Assembly (NCBI GenBank): GCA_028821035.1
Contig: JAPPHP010000438.1
Span: 1-5,696 of the forward strand
DNA: 5,696 nt
Direction: 5' to 3'
Source: Gammaproteobacteria bacterium
GTDB lineage: Bacteria; Pseudomonadota; Gammaproteobacteria; Pseudomonadales; Azotimanducaceae
Part shown: one piece after another, positions 1-5,000 of the stretch
Numbering within the stretch: position 1 is the first letter of the stretch
Layout: every line of letters begins with the position of its first letter
Notes under the pieces: generated by a model
The model's input: only the letters and a program-made list of their open reading frames with translations
Databases searched by the model: none
What the model was told of the DNA's origin: nothing
Made by a program: the position numbers and the translations under genes

Positions 1-66
1 CGCCACGAAACCACTCAAAACGCCGCATTCTCGGGGTAAAGAAAAAAACCGAACCCCCCCATCCCC

Positions 67-83
67 TACCATCCGTGGCTCTC
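67..83 (+). repeat. Candidate left terminal inverted repeat of the IS
   Basis: Reads T-A-C-C-A-T-C-C followed by GTGGCTCTC. The last nine bases match the right end (1575-1583) perfectly in inverted orientation, and four of the preceding eight also match. The transposase GTG start lies inside this repeat at 75, which is unusual and weakens confidence that this is the precise tip. Confidence 0.4.
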
Positions 84-1397
84 AGAACAGCGCAACTCCC
101 GGTCGCCGACGACCTGGAGCGCGTTTCGGCGTGGCTGGACGCACATCCCGAGTTGCTCGACGGGGTGGCGTCGGATCTCGGGGCCGAGGCGGGCGCCGGG
201 CGCGGCCGGCATGGTCTGTCGTGCGAGGCGGTGCTGCGTTGCGCGCTGTTGATGCACTTGCGCCGGGAGAGCTATCGCGGGCTGGAGTTCCTGCTGCGCG
301 ACTCGTTGTCGGCGCAACGCTTCGCGCGGGTGGACGCGGCGCGGCCGCCGCGCAAGTCGGCGCTGCAGGCGACGATCGGGGCGCTCGGCGCGGCGAGTTG
401 GGAGCGGATCAACCGCGGTCTGCTGGAGACGGCGTGCGCGGCGGGGCTCGAGACGGGAGCGCGGGTGCGGGTGGACAGCACGGTGACGGCGACGCACATC
501 CTGGCGCCGGCCGACAGCCGGCTGCTGTACGACGGCGTGCGGGTGCTGACGCGGCTGCTCGGGCGGGCGCGGGACGCGTTCGGGGCGGACGCGGTGGCGT
601 TCCACGACCACCGCCGCGCGGCGAAGCGGCGGGCGCTGGAGATTGGGCGGCAACGCGGCAAGGATCGACGCGCGGCCACGTACCGGAAGTTGCTGCGGAT
701 CGTTGCTCGAACAAGGGGTTACGCCGCGGCGGCGTTGCCGAAGGTGGCGGCGGCGGGGGGCGCGGACCCGATCTGGCGCGCGTGGCGGGAGGAGTTGCTG
801 GCGTGCGGCGAGCTGCTCGGGCAGGTGGTGAGCCAGACGGAGCGGCGGGTGTTCGGCGGCGAGACCGTGCCGGCGCGGGAGAAGGTCGTGAGCCTGTTCG
901 AGCCGCACACCGACATCATCGTCAAGAGCGGCCGGGGCACCCACTACGGGCACAAGGTGAACCTCACGACGGGGCGCAGCGGACTGGTGCTGGACGTGGT
1001 GGTGGAGGACGGCAATCCGGCGGACAGTTCCCGTTGCGTGCCGATGCTCGAGCGCCACGTCGCGCACTACGGGGCGGTGCCGACGCACGCGGCGTTCGAC
1101 GGCGGCTACGCCTCGCGCGAGAATCTCAAGGCGGCCAAGGCGCTGGGCGTTGCGCACGCGGTGTTCCACAAGAAGCGCGGCATGAAGGCGGCGGCCATGA
1201 CGCCGTCGTCGTGGGTGCATGCGCAACTCAAGCGCTTCCGCGCCGGCATCGAGGCGGGCATCTCGTACCTGAAGCGGTGCTTCGGGCTGGGCCGTTGCCG
1301 CTGGCGCGGTCTGGCGCACTTCCAGGCCTACGTCCAGGGGGCGGTGGTGGCGCACAATCTGGTCCGGTTGGCGCGTCTGGGACCCGCGCCGGGCTGA
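75..1397 (+). CDS. DDE transposase, ISNCY/IS5-like family
   Basis: Catalyses cut-and-paste type movement of its IS through an RNase H-fold DDE active site. The 440-residue protein has an N-terminal helical region with the family phrase 'GLSCEAVLRCALL' (about 47-59). The first catalytic Asp is D134 (RVDSTVTATH), the second is D342 (HAAFDGGYAS), and the Glu is E393 in GIEAGISYLKR, followed by the basic CFGLGRCRWRG segment. About 208 residues separate the two aspartates, with a basic helical insertion (about 155-265), and 'GTHYGHKVNL' (288-297) is another conserved-looking block. No stop or frameshift interrupts the frame, so the gene looks intact. The GTG at 75 is the first usual start codon in a frame that stays open to the left edge, but it has no Shine-Dalgarno. 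Relatives I recall begin about 15-20 residues earlier, so the true start may be upstream. The exact IS family is from memory of conserved blocks, not a search. Confidence 0.88.
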   Translation: MALRTAQLPVADDLERVSAWLDAHPELLDGVASDLGAEAGAGRGRHGLSCEAVLRCALLMHLRRESYRGLEFLLRDSLSAQRFARVDAARPPRKSALQATIGALGAASWERINRGLLETACAAGLETGARVRVDSTVTATHILAPADSRLLYDGVRVLTRLLGRARDAFGADAVAFHDHRRAAKRRALEIGRQRGKDRRAATYRKLLRIVARTRGYAAAALPKVAAAGGADPIWRAWREELLACGELLGQVVSQTERRVFGGETVPAREKVVSLFEPHTDIIVKSGRGTHYGHKVNLTTGRSGLVLDVVVEDGNPADSSRCVPMLERHVAHYGAVPTHAAFDGGYASRENLKAAKALGVAHAVFHKKRGMKAAAMTPSSWVHAQLKRFRAGIEAGISYLKRCFGLGRCRWRGLAHFQAYVQGAVVAHNLVRLARLGPAPG

Positions 1398-1574
1398 ACC
1401 GCGCCGCGCCGCGTCGAATGCCACCGGATGGCGACATCCGGGCGCCGGACTTCGTTCGGCGTCGACGAAACTGCCCCGCACGGCGTGTTGCGACAGCCGG
1501 TCGCCCCCGAACCTGACCTCCTTCGGCACGCCCGCGTGTCCGAAACGCTTGAAACGGCGGGCACTTACCGCATC
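1398..1574. other. Non-coding right arm of the IS
   Basis: This 177-bp stretch lies between the transposase stop codon and the candidate right inverted repeat. I see no convincing gene. The open frames across it on both strands lack ribosome binding sites and recognisable content, as expected in GC-rich DNA with few stops. It most likely moves with the IS. Confidence 0.4.
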
Positions 1575-1591
1575 GAGAGCCACTTGTGGGA
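1575..1591 (-). repeat. Candidate right terminal inverted repeat of the IS
   Basis: GAGAGCCAC at 1575-1583 is the exact reverse complement of 75-83. Including the next eight outward bases gives 13 of 17 matches with the left end. It lies 178 bp after the transposase stop. The sequence beyond it (from 1592) shares no direct repeat with the sequence before 67. Confidence 0.4.
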
Positions 1592-1635
1592 CAATGATCG
1601 GTCACGCCCGCAGCATCCCCGGACGCAGCGATCAG

Positions 1636-1655
1636 CAGTTCCCGGACAGGAACTG
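1636..1655. promoter_or_regulatory. 20-bp perfect dyad, possible operator or upstream activator site
   Basis: CAGTTCC (1636-1642), a 6-base spacer, then GGAACTG (1649-1655) form a perfect 7+7 inverted repeat just outside the IS. It lies about 115 bp before the start of the roadblock gene. No T-run follows on either strand, so a protein-binding dyad is more likely than a terminator. Its distance from the sigma-54-like element at 1708-1724 (about 70 bp to the -12 end) is in the range usual for enhancer-binding proteins. Function is inferred. Confidence 0.35.
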
Positions 1656-1666
1656 ACTGGGAAGGA

Positions 1667-1690
1667 CGACGACTACACTACGACGACTAC
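1667..1690 (+). repeat. Short tandem repeat, two copies of CGACGACTAC
   Basis: The 10-mer CGACGACTAC occurs at 1667-1676 and again at 1681-1690, a period of 14 bp. A degenerate third unit (CGGACTTGAC, starting at 1695) keeps the 14-bp period. It sits between the dyad and the candidate promoter of the roadblock gene. It could be a pair of regulator half-sites or a small duplication; the sequence does not decide. Confidence 0.5.
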
Positions 1691-1699
1691 TTGACGGAC

Positions 1700-1724
1700 T
1701 TGACAGATTGGCCCCAAGACCGCA
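1700..1724 (+). promoter_or_regulatory. Candidate promoter for the roadblock gene
   Basis: Two overlapping readings are possible. TTGACA at 1700-1705 is a perfect sigma-70 -35 hexamer, but no good -10 lies 16-18 bp downstream. Alternatively, 1708-1724 (TTGGCCCCAAGACCGCA) has GG at 1710-1711 and GC at 1722-1723, the invariant spacing of -24/-12 sigma-54 promoters, with 10 of 14 defined consensus positions matched; the TT before GC is missing. Either would start transcription some 30-45 bp before the start codon at 1771. Both are weak individually. Confidence 0.28.
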
Positions 1725-1762
1725 GGGTAGCGTGCGCTGTCGACAATGCCATCCGAAACGAC

Positions 1763-1768
1763 GGAGGG
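1763..1768 (+). promoter_or_regulatory. Ribosome binding site of the roadblock gene
   Basis: GGAGGG is a strong Shine-Dalgarno. It ends only 2-3 bases before ATG 1771 but about 9 bases before the in-frame GTG at 1777, so the true initiation codon may be 1777. It argues against the earlier in-frame TTG at 1708. Confidence 0.6.
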
Positions 1769-1770
1769 TG

Positions 1771-2304
1771 ATGCGCGTGAGACTGCAGAGCATCTGCGAC
1801 GAGATCATGGACGATGTGGACGGCGCCCTCGGCTGCGCCCTGGTCGACCTGGGCACGGGACTGCCGCTCGCCATGACCGTGACATCGGACGAACTCCTGG
1901 CGTCCGGTGCGATGGAGACCCTGGCCGCCGCCGGGACGGACTACTTTCGAGGCGAGGTGAACCACCAGCTCCAGAGCGCGATGGGTGGGGACCCGGGCGA
2001 TGGTGGCTTCGTCGAGGAAATCCAGACGACGACCGAAGAAACCTACCACTTCATGTGCGTCGTGCCCGGAAACAGGCAGACGGTCCTGCTGTTGATCACC
2101 GACAAGACCGTGAACCTGGGTTTGGGCTGGGTGGCGGTGCGTCGCACCCTCCGGCGCGTCGAGGAAGGCACGCGGCGTCCCGAAGCGCGCGTAGAGCCGA
2201 GCGCCCCGTCGCCAATCGAGCCGCCGAGCCCCAAGGACCCGCCGGACAACCGGACGAACGGCATGAACCGGCGGATCGGGCGGTCACGCCTCCGGCATCG
2301 CTGA
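1771..2304 (+). CDS. Roadblock/LC7 (MglB-like) domain protein
   Basis: A small cytosolic protein of the roadblock/LC7 fold. Family members act as partners or GTPase-activating proteins of small Ras-like GTPases such as MglA, or as dimeric scaffolds. Residues about 3-125 of the 177 carry the typical layout: an N-terminal helix (LQSICDEIMDDVDGA), a strand and turn with 'GCALVDLGTGLPLAMT', a helix pair (about 39-70), then strands 'HFMCVVPG' and 'TVLLLITDK'. A helix with arginines (about 120-132) closes the domain. The rest (about 138-177) is a proline- and arginine-rich tail, probably disordered. ATG 1771 is chosen because the Shine-Dalgarno lies immediately upstream; GTG 1777 has better spacing and would remove two residues. 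No GTPase partner is encoded in the window. The gene converges with the tad pair. Domain call is from pattern recognition; the partner and process are unknown. Confidence 0.72.
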   Translation: MRVRLQSICDEIMDDVDGALGCALVDLGTGLPLAMTVTSDELLASGAMETLAAAGTDYFRGEVNHQLQSAMGGDPGDGGFVEEIQTTTEETYHFMCVVPGNRQTVLLLITDKTVNLGLGWVAVRRTLRRVEEGTRRPEARVEPSAPSPIEPPSPKDPPDNRTNGMNRRIGRSRLRHR

Positions 2305-2372
2305 CCGCGGGTCGAAGCGGTCCGGCGCCGCCTTGGAACGCGACACGCGTCAAGTCGGCTACGGGGAGCGCT

Positions 2373-3083
2373 TCAAGGGGGAGGGGTAGTAGCGGTACTG
2401 CACCAGTTGCAGTCCGGGAGCCTGTGGAACGATCCGAAGGCAGCCCTCCTGCGTAGCGCCAACGGGGACAGATCGAAGCCGAAGGTGGAAGCCACCCCGC
2501 TCCAGACCAAACCCGGCGTGGGGTCGACGCAAGTGTCCACGACGATCCACCAATGCTCCGGCGTCATGTCGCGGCTGACCCAGTTCTGGTGTGGCGTGGT
2601 TCCGTCGTCCTCGTTCGGCAACACCTGCTGGTCGGCCGCGAAGTGCTGGCCTGCGGCGGGAAGGCCTGCCCCCACCGCCGGGCAGAGCGTGGGCGTGTTC
2701 CACGTTCCGGCGGCCGGCGTCGGAGGCCACGACACCGCAACCATCGGCAGGCACCACTGGCCGTCGACGCACGGCACGCCCGAGCCACGTTCCGTCCCCC
2801 GCGTGACGACCGCCACCGCGAACGTGCCGGCGCTGTCGTCGCCGAACTCCGCCATGGCCTCCGCCATGACCGCGGCCAGGGGATTGTTATCGGTTTCGTT
2901 CGCGATCACCTCCGCCAGGGCGAACGTCTGCCGCGCCAGATCCGTCCGCAAGCTCCCGAGCGTCCGCACGTCCAGCACCAACGCGGCAAGGGCGAGAACG
3001 AAAGGCGTGATGGCCACCAGCTCGACGGTCGCCGAACCTCGGTTCCGCCCCTTGCCGCCGCTTCTCGACACAGGCCCGCTCAC
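2373..3083 (-). CDS. TadE/TadF-like pseudopilin, cysteine-rich
   Basis: A 236-residue single-pass envelope protein resembling TadE/TadF minor pseudopilins of Flp/Tad pilus systems. Residues 1-16 are polar and basic. G16|S17 is followed by A-T-V-E21, the Gly-cleavage and Glu+5 arrangement recognised by the TadV-type prepilin peptidase. A hydrophobic segment (about 22-38) is the membrane anchor or pilin helix. The remaining ~200 residues would be periplasmic and hold six cysteines (C105, C111, C134, C185, C225, C228, the last two as CNWC), an even number suited to disulfides. The tail ends TTPPP. The GTG start at 3083 shares GTGA with the stop of the upstream tadE-like gene, a 4-bp overlap that implies translational coupling and explains the absence of a good independent Shine-Dalgarno. 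The long in-frame extension upstream is Arg-rich out-of-frame readthrough of that gene and was left out. The exact subfamily is uncertain. Confidence 0.75.
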   Translation of the reverse strand: MSGPVSRSGGKGRNRGSATVELVAITPFVLALAALVLDVRTLGSLRTDLARQTFALAEVIANETDNNPLAAVMAEAMAEFGDDSAGTFAVAVVTRGTERGSGVPCVDGQWCLPMVAVSWPPTPAAGTWNTPTLCPAVGAGLPAAGQHFAADQQVLPNEDDGTTPHQNWVSRDMTPEHWWIVVDTCVDPTPGLVWSGVASTFGFDLSPLALRRRAAFGSFHRLPDCNWCSTATTPPP

Positions 3084-3682
3084 CCCTGGTTGCGCGCCCA
3101 ACTGGTGTGCTCGCGGCGGATTCCGCCGCCGGGCAAGACAGCGCGGGCGAGTCCGAACCACGGCTCCACGACGATAGCGGCCCTGACGCGCATCCAGCTC
3201 CCGTCCGGCCCGCAACCCGTTCCGGTCGTCCAGGACACGCCGTCGGACAGGTTGTCGTCCCAACTGACGCCGATCAGCACTTCGGACGTCGATGAGTTGT
3301 CCGGCCAGCCGGTGTTGCCGGTGGCGATCCCGACGTCGCCGTCGTCGTCGAGATCCAGCAGCCAGCTCCCGGCGCCGTCGTCCGCGATGGCGTTCGCGAT
3401 GGCGGTGGTGCAGTTCCCGGGGTCGGCCGCTGCGGCGCGGGCCGCTTCGTGCGTGACTCGTGCCAGGGTCTGATCGATCAACGACAGTCTGAAGAACTCG
3501 CCCACCGGGCCGAACAACAGGAGCGAGGCGCCGAACACGAGCACGAATTCGACCGTCACGGCGCCGCGGACGCGGACCTTCGCCGGGCGCCGCCACGATC
3601 GGCGAGCGGGTCTTCTCATGTGGGGAGATTCACGGGTTGACAGGGGGTTCGCCTTCGCGACGGAGCCCGCCGATGTCGCCAT
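3080..3682 (-). CDS. TadE-like pseudopilin
   Basis: A TadE family minor pseudopilin expected at the inner membrane, where such proteins assist assembly of Flp/Tad pili or related secretion. The protein has 200 residues from ATG 3682. A basic leader (RRPARRSWRRPAKVRVRG) ends in G40|A41-V-T-V-E45, a classical prepilin cleavage site with Glu at +5, followed by a hydrophobic stretch (about 46-62) and an amphipathic helix rich in Ala/Arg (LARVTHEAARAAA). The periplasmic part has two cysteines (C91, C157) and an acidic DLDDDGDVG loop (110-118) of the calcium-binding DxDxDG type. Start choice: ATG 3682 has AGAGGT 10 bases upstream and a promoter at a suitable distance; ATG 3619 would give a leader of 19 residues, more typical of TadE, but has no visible Shine-Dalgarno. 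It overlaps the next gene by 4 bp. No other tad genes (ATPase, TadB/C, secretin) are present in the window. Confidence 0.78.
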   Translation of the reverse strand: MATSAGSVAKANPLSTRESPHMRRPARRSWRRPAKVRVRGAVTVEFVLVFGASLLLFGPVGEFFRLSLIDQTLARVTHEAARAAAADPGNCTTAIANAIADDGAGSWLLDLDDDGDVGIATGNTGWPDNSSTSEVLIGVSWDDNLSDGVSWTTGTGCGPDGSWMRVRAAIVVEPWFGLARAVLPGGGIRREHTSWARNQG

Positions 3683-3692
3683 CTGCCGCGCG

Positions 3693-3698
3693 ACCTCT
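3693..3698 (-). promoter_or_regulatory. Possible ribosome binding site favouring start 3682
   Basis: On the minus strand AGAGGT lies 10 bases before ATG 3682, a slightly long but workable spacing. ATG 3619 lacks any purine-rich element at the right distance. This is the main reason for the longer start of the tadE-like gene. Confidence 0.35.
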
Positions 3699-3715
3699 CG
3701 ACAAGCGGGAGAACA

Positions 3716-3744
3716 AATCTACTGCGTAGTCATTGCGCAGTAAA
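3716..3744 (-). promoter_or_regulatory. Candidate sigma-70 promoter of the tadE-tadF pair
   Basis: On the minus strand TTTACT (3744-3739) and TAGATT (3721-3716) are separated by exactly 17 bp, each matching 4 of 6 consensus positions (TTGACA and TATAAT). Transcription would start near 3709, giving a leader of about 27 bases to ATG 3682. It also overlaps a 23-bp dyad, which would make it directly repressible. Confidence 0.35.
3720..3742. repeat. Perfect dyad inside the tad promoter: operator, or terminator of nirDL
   Basis: TACTGCG (3720-3726) and CGCAGTA (3736-3742) are perfect inverted repeats with a 9-base spacer. As DNA it fills the spacer of the candidate promoter 3716-3744, the usual place for a repressor operator. 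As RNA from the minus strand it would fold into a 7-bp stem followed by GATTTGTT, a poor U-tract, about 40 bases after the nirDL stop, so weak termination of nirDL is the alternative. The loop is rather large and the stem short for an efficient terminator. Confidence 0.45.
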
Positions 3745-3783
3745 CCGTTTCGGGGTGTGTGGGGTCCGTGGGTCTGAACGCCG

Positions 3784-4890
3784 TCAGCGCTCGCCGCGGG
3801 CGCCATGGCAGGCGCGGCAGAACAGCACCGAGCGCCGCTGACAGCGAGCCGTACCGAAAAACCGTTCGTCCACCCAGCAGAACAGCCGGGCCAGATCCCG
3901 ATCGTTGAGTGTGCAATACAGGTTGTACGGCCAGAACGGTGCACGTGGTATGCGCCGGTGGCACCGGTCGATCCAGGCGGCCTCCGCGAGCCGCTCGCCG
4001 ACCGTGTCCACCGTACGGGGCGACACGTCGAAGACCACCAACGCGTTTGCCTCGAGCCTGGGCGGGTCACGCTGCATGACTACTCCCATACGCGTTATCA
4101 AGCCTTCGCTCGCAAGACCCTTCAGCCGCTCGATGACCCATGCCTCGGAGAAGACGCCGAGGCGGTTCGCCACCGCCGCGTAGGGGCGCGGCGTGACCGG
4201 CAACCCTTCCTGGACGGCCGTCAGGAGCCGCCGGTCGGACGCATCGAGGGCCGGGCGTCGCCCGGGCGGTGGCGTTTCCGTGGCTGTGCCGCAGAGTTCG
4301 GATGCCGTCCGGTGCGGCGATGGGAGTTCCGTCCTGCCGCGGTAGTCCCGTTCCAGGCGCAGGTCGAGCACCTCGACGCCTGTCCGCCGGCGGATGTCGG
4401 CGACGGTATCGAAGAGTTCCCCTTCGTTCGGAGCCGCCAGTGAGAACCAGAGATTGAATTCGTGCTCGCGCTCCAGGACCTCGCCGACCCCCGGATGGCG
4501 GAGCACCGTTGCCCTGACCGAACGCAGCCGCGCATCCGGGACGGCCATCGCCACCAAGGTGTTCGCACCGATGGCTCCGGGCTTGAGCACCGGACCGATC
4601 CAGCTCAACACGCCACATCGCTCCAGTGCATCGAGACGCCGGAGCACTTCGTCCGCACTCTCGTCGAGGCGGCGCGCAATCTCCGCGAAAGGCTTCTCGC
4701 AGATCGGGAAGTCCCGCCGGCATGCGTCGAGCAGTTGGCGGTCCAACCGCTCGAGGATCGGCGATCCGTTTTCCACAACCCGGGGCCGGACGCGTTCCGG
4801 TGGGCGGGCCGACCCCCCGTTGGCCCGCCGCGACCAGACGGCGGACGACCCGAGCCGGTCGGCCTGATGATGGGCTATCGCAGTCGACAT
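3784..4890 (-). CDS. nirDL: Fused siroheme decarboxylase, NirDL type (heme d1 biosynthesis)
   Basis: Catalyses decarboxylation of siroheme to 12,18-didecarboxysiroheme in the cytoplasm, a step toward heme d1, the cofactor of cd1 nitrite reductase NirS. The 368-residue protein consists of two Lrp/AsnC-like siroheme decarboxylase domains. Domain 1 (about 47-185) has LDRQLLDACRRDFPICEKPF, a winged-helix segment, 'GANTLVAMAVP', 'HPGV' and the signature REHEFNLWFSLAAP (141-154). Domain 2 (about 214-360) repeats it with LDASDRRLLTAVQEGLPVTPRPY, 'EANALVVFDV' and PFWPYNLYC (318-326). The order matches NirD followed by NirL, as in known NirDL fusions. ATG 4890 is chosen for its GGAGG seven bases upstream; an in-frame GTG at 4920 would add ten Gly/Ser-rich residues. 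Oddities: about 45 low-complexity N-terminal residues, a 30-residue linker, and a C-terminus with CRACH (358-362), a CxxCH motif where relatives usually carry a basic/Phe tail. It lies downstream of a FixJ-type regulator. No nirS or other nir gene is in view. Confidence 0.87.
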   Translation of the reverse strand: MSTAIAHHQADRLGSSAVWSRRANGGSARPPERVRPRVVENGSPILERLDRQLLDACRRDFPICEKPFAEIARRLDESADEVLRRLDALERCGVLSWIGPVLKPGAIGANTLVAMAVPDARLRSVRATVLRHPGVGEVLEREHEFNLWFSLAAPNEGELFDTVADIRRRTGVEVLDLRLERDYRGRTELPSPHRTASELCGTATETPPPGRRPALDASDRRLLTAVQEGLPVTPRPYAAVANRLGVFSEAWVIERLKGLASEGLITRMGVVMQRDPPRLEANALVVFDVSPRTVDTVGERLAEAAWIDRCHRRIPRAPFWPYNLYCTLNDRDLARLFCWVDERFFGTARCQRRSVLFCRACHGARGER

Positions 4891-4897
4891 TCCACTA

Positions 4898-4902
4898 CCT
4901 CC
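4898..4902 (-). promoter_or_regulatory. Ribosome binding site that fixes the nirDL start
   Basis: GGAGG on the minus strand sits seven bases before ATG 4890, ideal spacing. It selects this ATG over the upstream in-frame GTG at 4920. Confidence 0.75.
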
Positions 4903-4926
4903 ACCTGTTTGCTCGCTCACGTCCCG

Positions 4927-4956
4927 ACTATAGGCGCGCGGCGGACATGCTGTCTT
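4927..4956 (-). promoter_or_regulatory. Candidate sigma-70 promoter of nirDL
   Basis: On the minus strand AAGACA (4956-4951) and TATAGT (4932-4927) are separated by 18 bp and resemble TTGACA and TATAAT (4 and 5 of 6 positions). Transcription would start near 4920, giving a leader of about 30 bases containing the GGAGG. The TATAGT stands out in otherwise GC-rich DNA. I see no TTGAT-N4-ATCAA (FNR/Dnr) box. Confidence 0.42.
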
Positions 4957-4969
4957 TCCGGTCGCTTAC

Positions 4970-4993
4970 CTACGTACAAGTACGCAGTCGTAC
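4970..4993. promoter_or_regulatory. Phased palindrome upstream of nirDL, possible FixJ-family site
   Basis: CTACGTAC (4970-4977), AA, GTACGCAG (4980-4987) form an inverted repeat with one mismatch in eight. TAC recurs at 4971, 4981 and 4991, exactly 10 bp apart and so on one face of the helix. Read on the minus strand the left arm contains TACGTAG, which resembles the core I recall for FixJ-family regulators. The centre is about 58 bp upstream of the predicted nirDL start, close to a class I activator position. The adjacent gene encodes a FixJ-type regulator. Binding is inferred. Confidence 0.4.
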
Positions 4994-5000
4994 ACGTCGG

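Larger units (their letters stand above)
67..1591 (+). mobile_element. Insertion sequence, ISNCY/IS5-like, probably complete
   Basis: A single full-length DDE transposase gene is bracketed by an inverted repeat. The sequence at 75-83 (GTGGCTCTC) recurs as its exact reverse complement at 1575-1583, and extending outward gives 13 matches in 17 positions (67-83 against 1591-1575). Inside the ends the match is weak and needs a gap. A size near 1.5 kb suits a one-gene IS. I find no target-site duplication just outside either end, so the limits are provisional: a 9-bp match could arise by chance in GC-rich DNA, and the true left end may lie further left, even outside the window. The 178 bp after the transposase stop would be the non-coding right arm. 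The transposase itself is the firm part of this call. Confidence 0.5.

Noticed and set aside
131..1516. 461-residue plus-strand frame overlapping the transposase
   Set aside because: It is a Gly/Ala/Arg-rich out-of-frame translation; the DDE motifs are only in the 75-1397 frame.
66..1583. 505-residue open frame on the minus strand running almost exactly from one IS end to the other
   Set aside because: It is antisense to the transposase, has an Arg/Pro/His-rich composition with no recognisable domain, and is explained by scarcity of stop codons opposite a GC-rich gene.
1428..1694. 88-residue plus-strand frame after the transposase
   Set aside because: No ribosome binding site, it crosses the IS end and the repeat region and finishes in a Thr run derived from the tandem repeat.
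2305..2372. Possible bidirectional terminator between the convergent roadblock and pseudopilin genes
   Set aside because: Only 4-5 bp stems and no T-run on either strand; nothing strong enough to annotate.
1746..2456. 236-residue plus-strand frame overlapping the roadblock gene
   Set aside because: Arg/Pro/Gly-rich shadow with no domain; the roadblock signatures and the Shine-Dalgarno belong to the other frame.
2553..3473. 306- and 256-residue plus-strand frames opposite the pseudopilins
   Set aside because: His/Arg/Pro-rich antisense shadows; the prepilin signals and coupled starts are on the minus strand.
3084..3596. Long N-terminal extension of the second pseudopilin up to 3596
   Set aside because: This part is Arg-rich and lies fully inside the tadE-like gene in another frame; the GTGA overlap at 3080-3083 gives a natural start.
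3637..3643. TTGACA on the plus strand upstream of the tadE-like gene
   Set aside because: It points the wrong way for the minus-strand genes and has no -10 at a suitable distance.
4067..4723. Alternative frames within nirDL
   Set aside because: They overlap the well-recognised siroheme decarboxylase and show only low-complexity composition.
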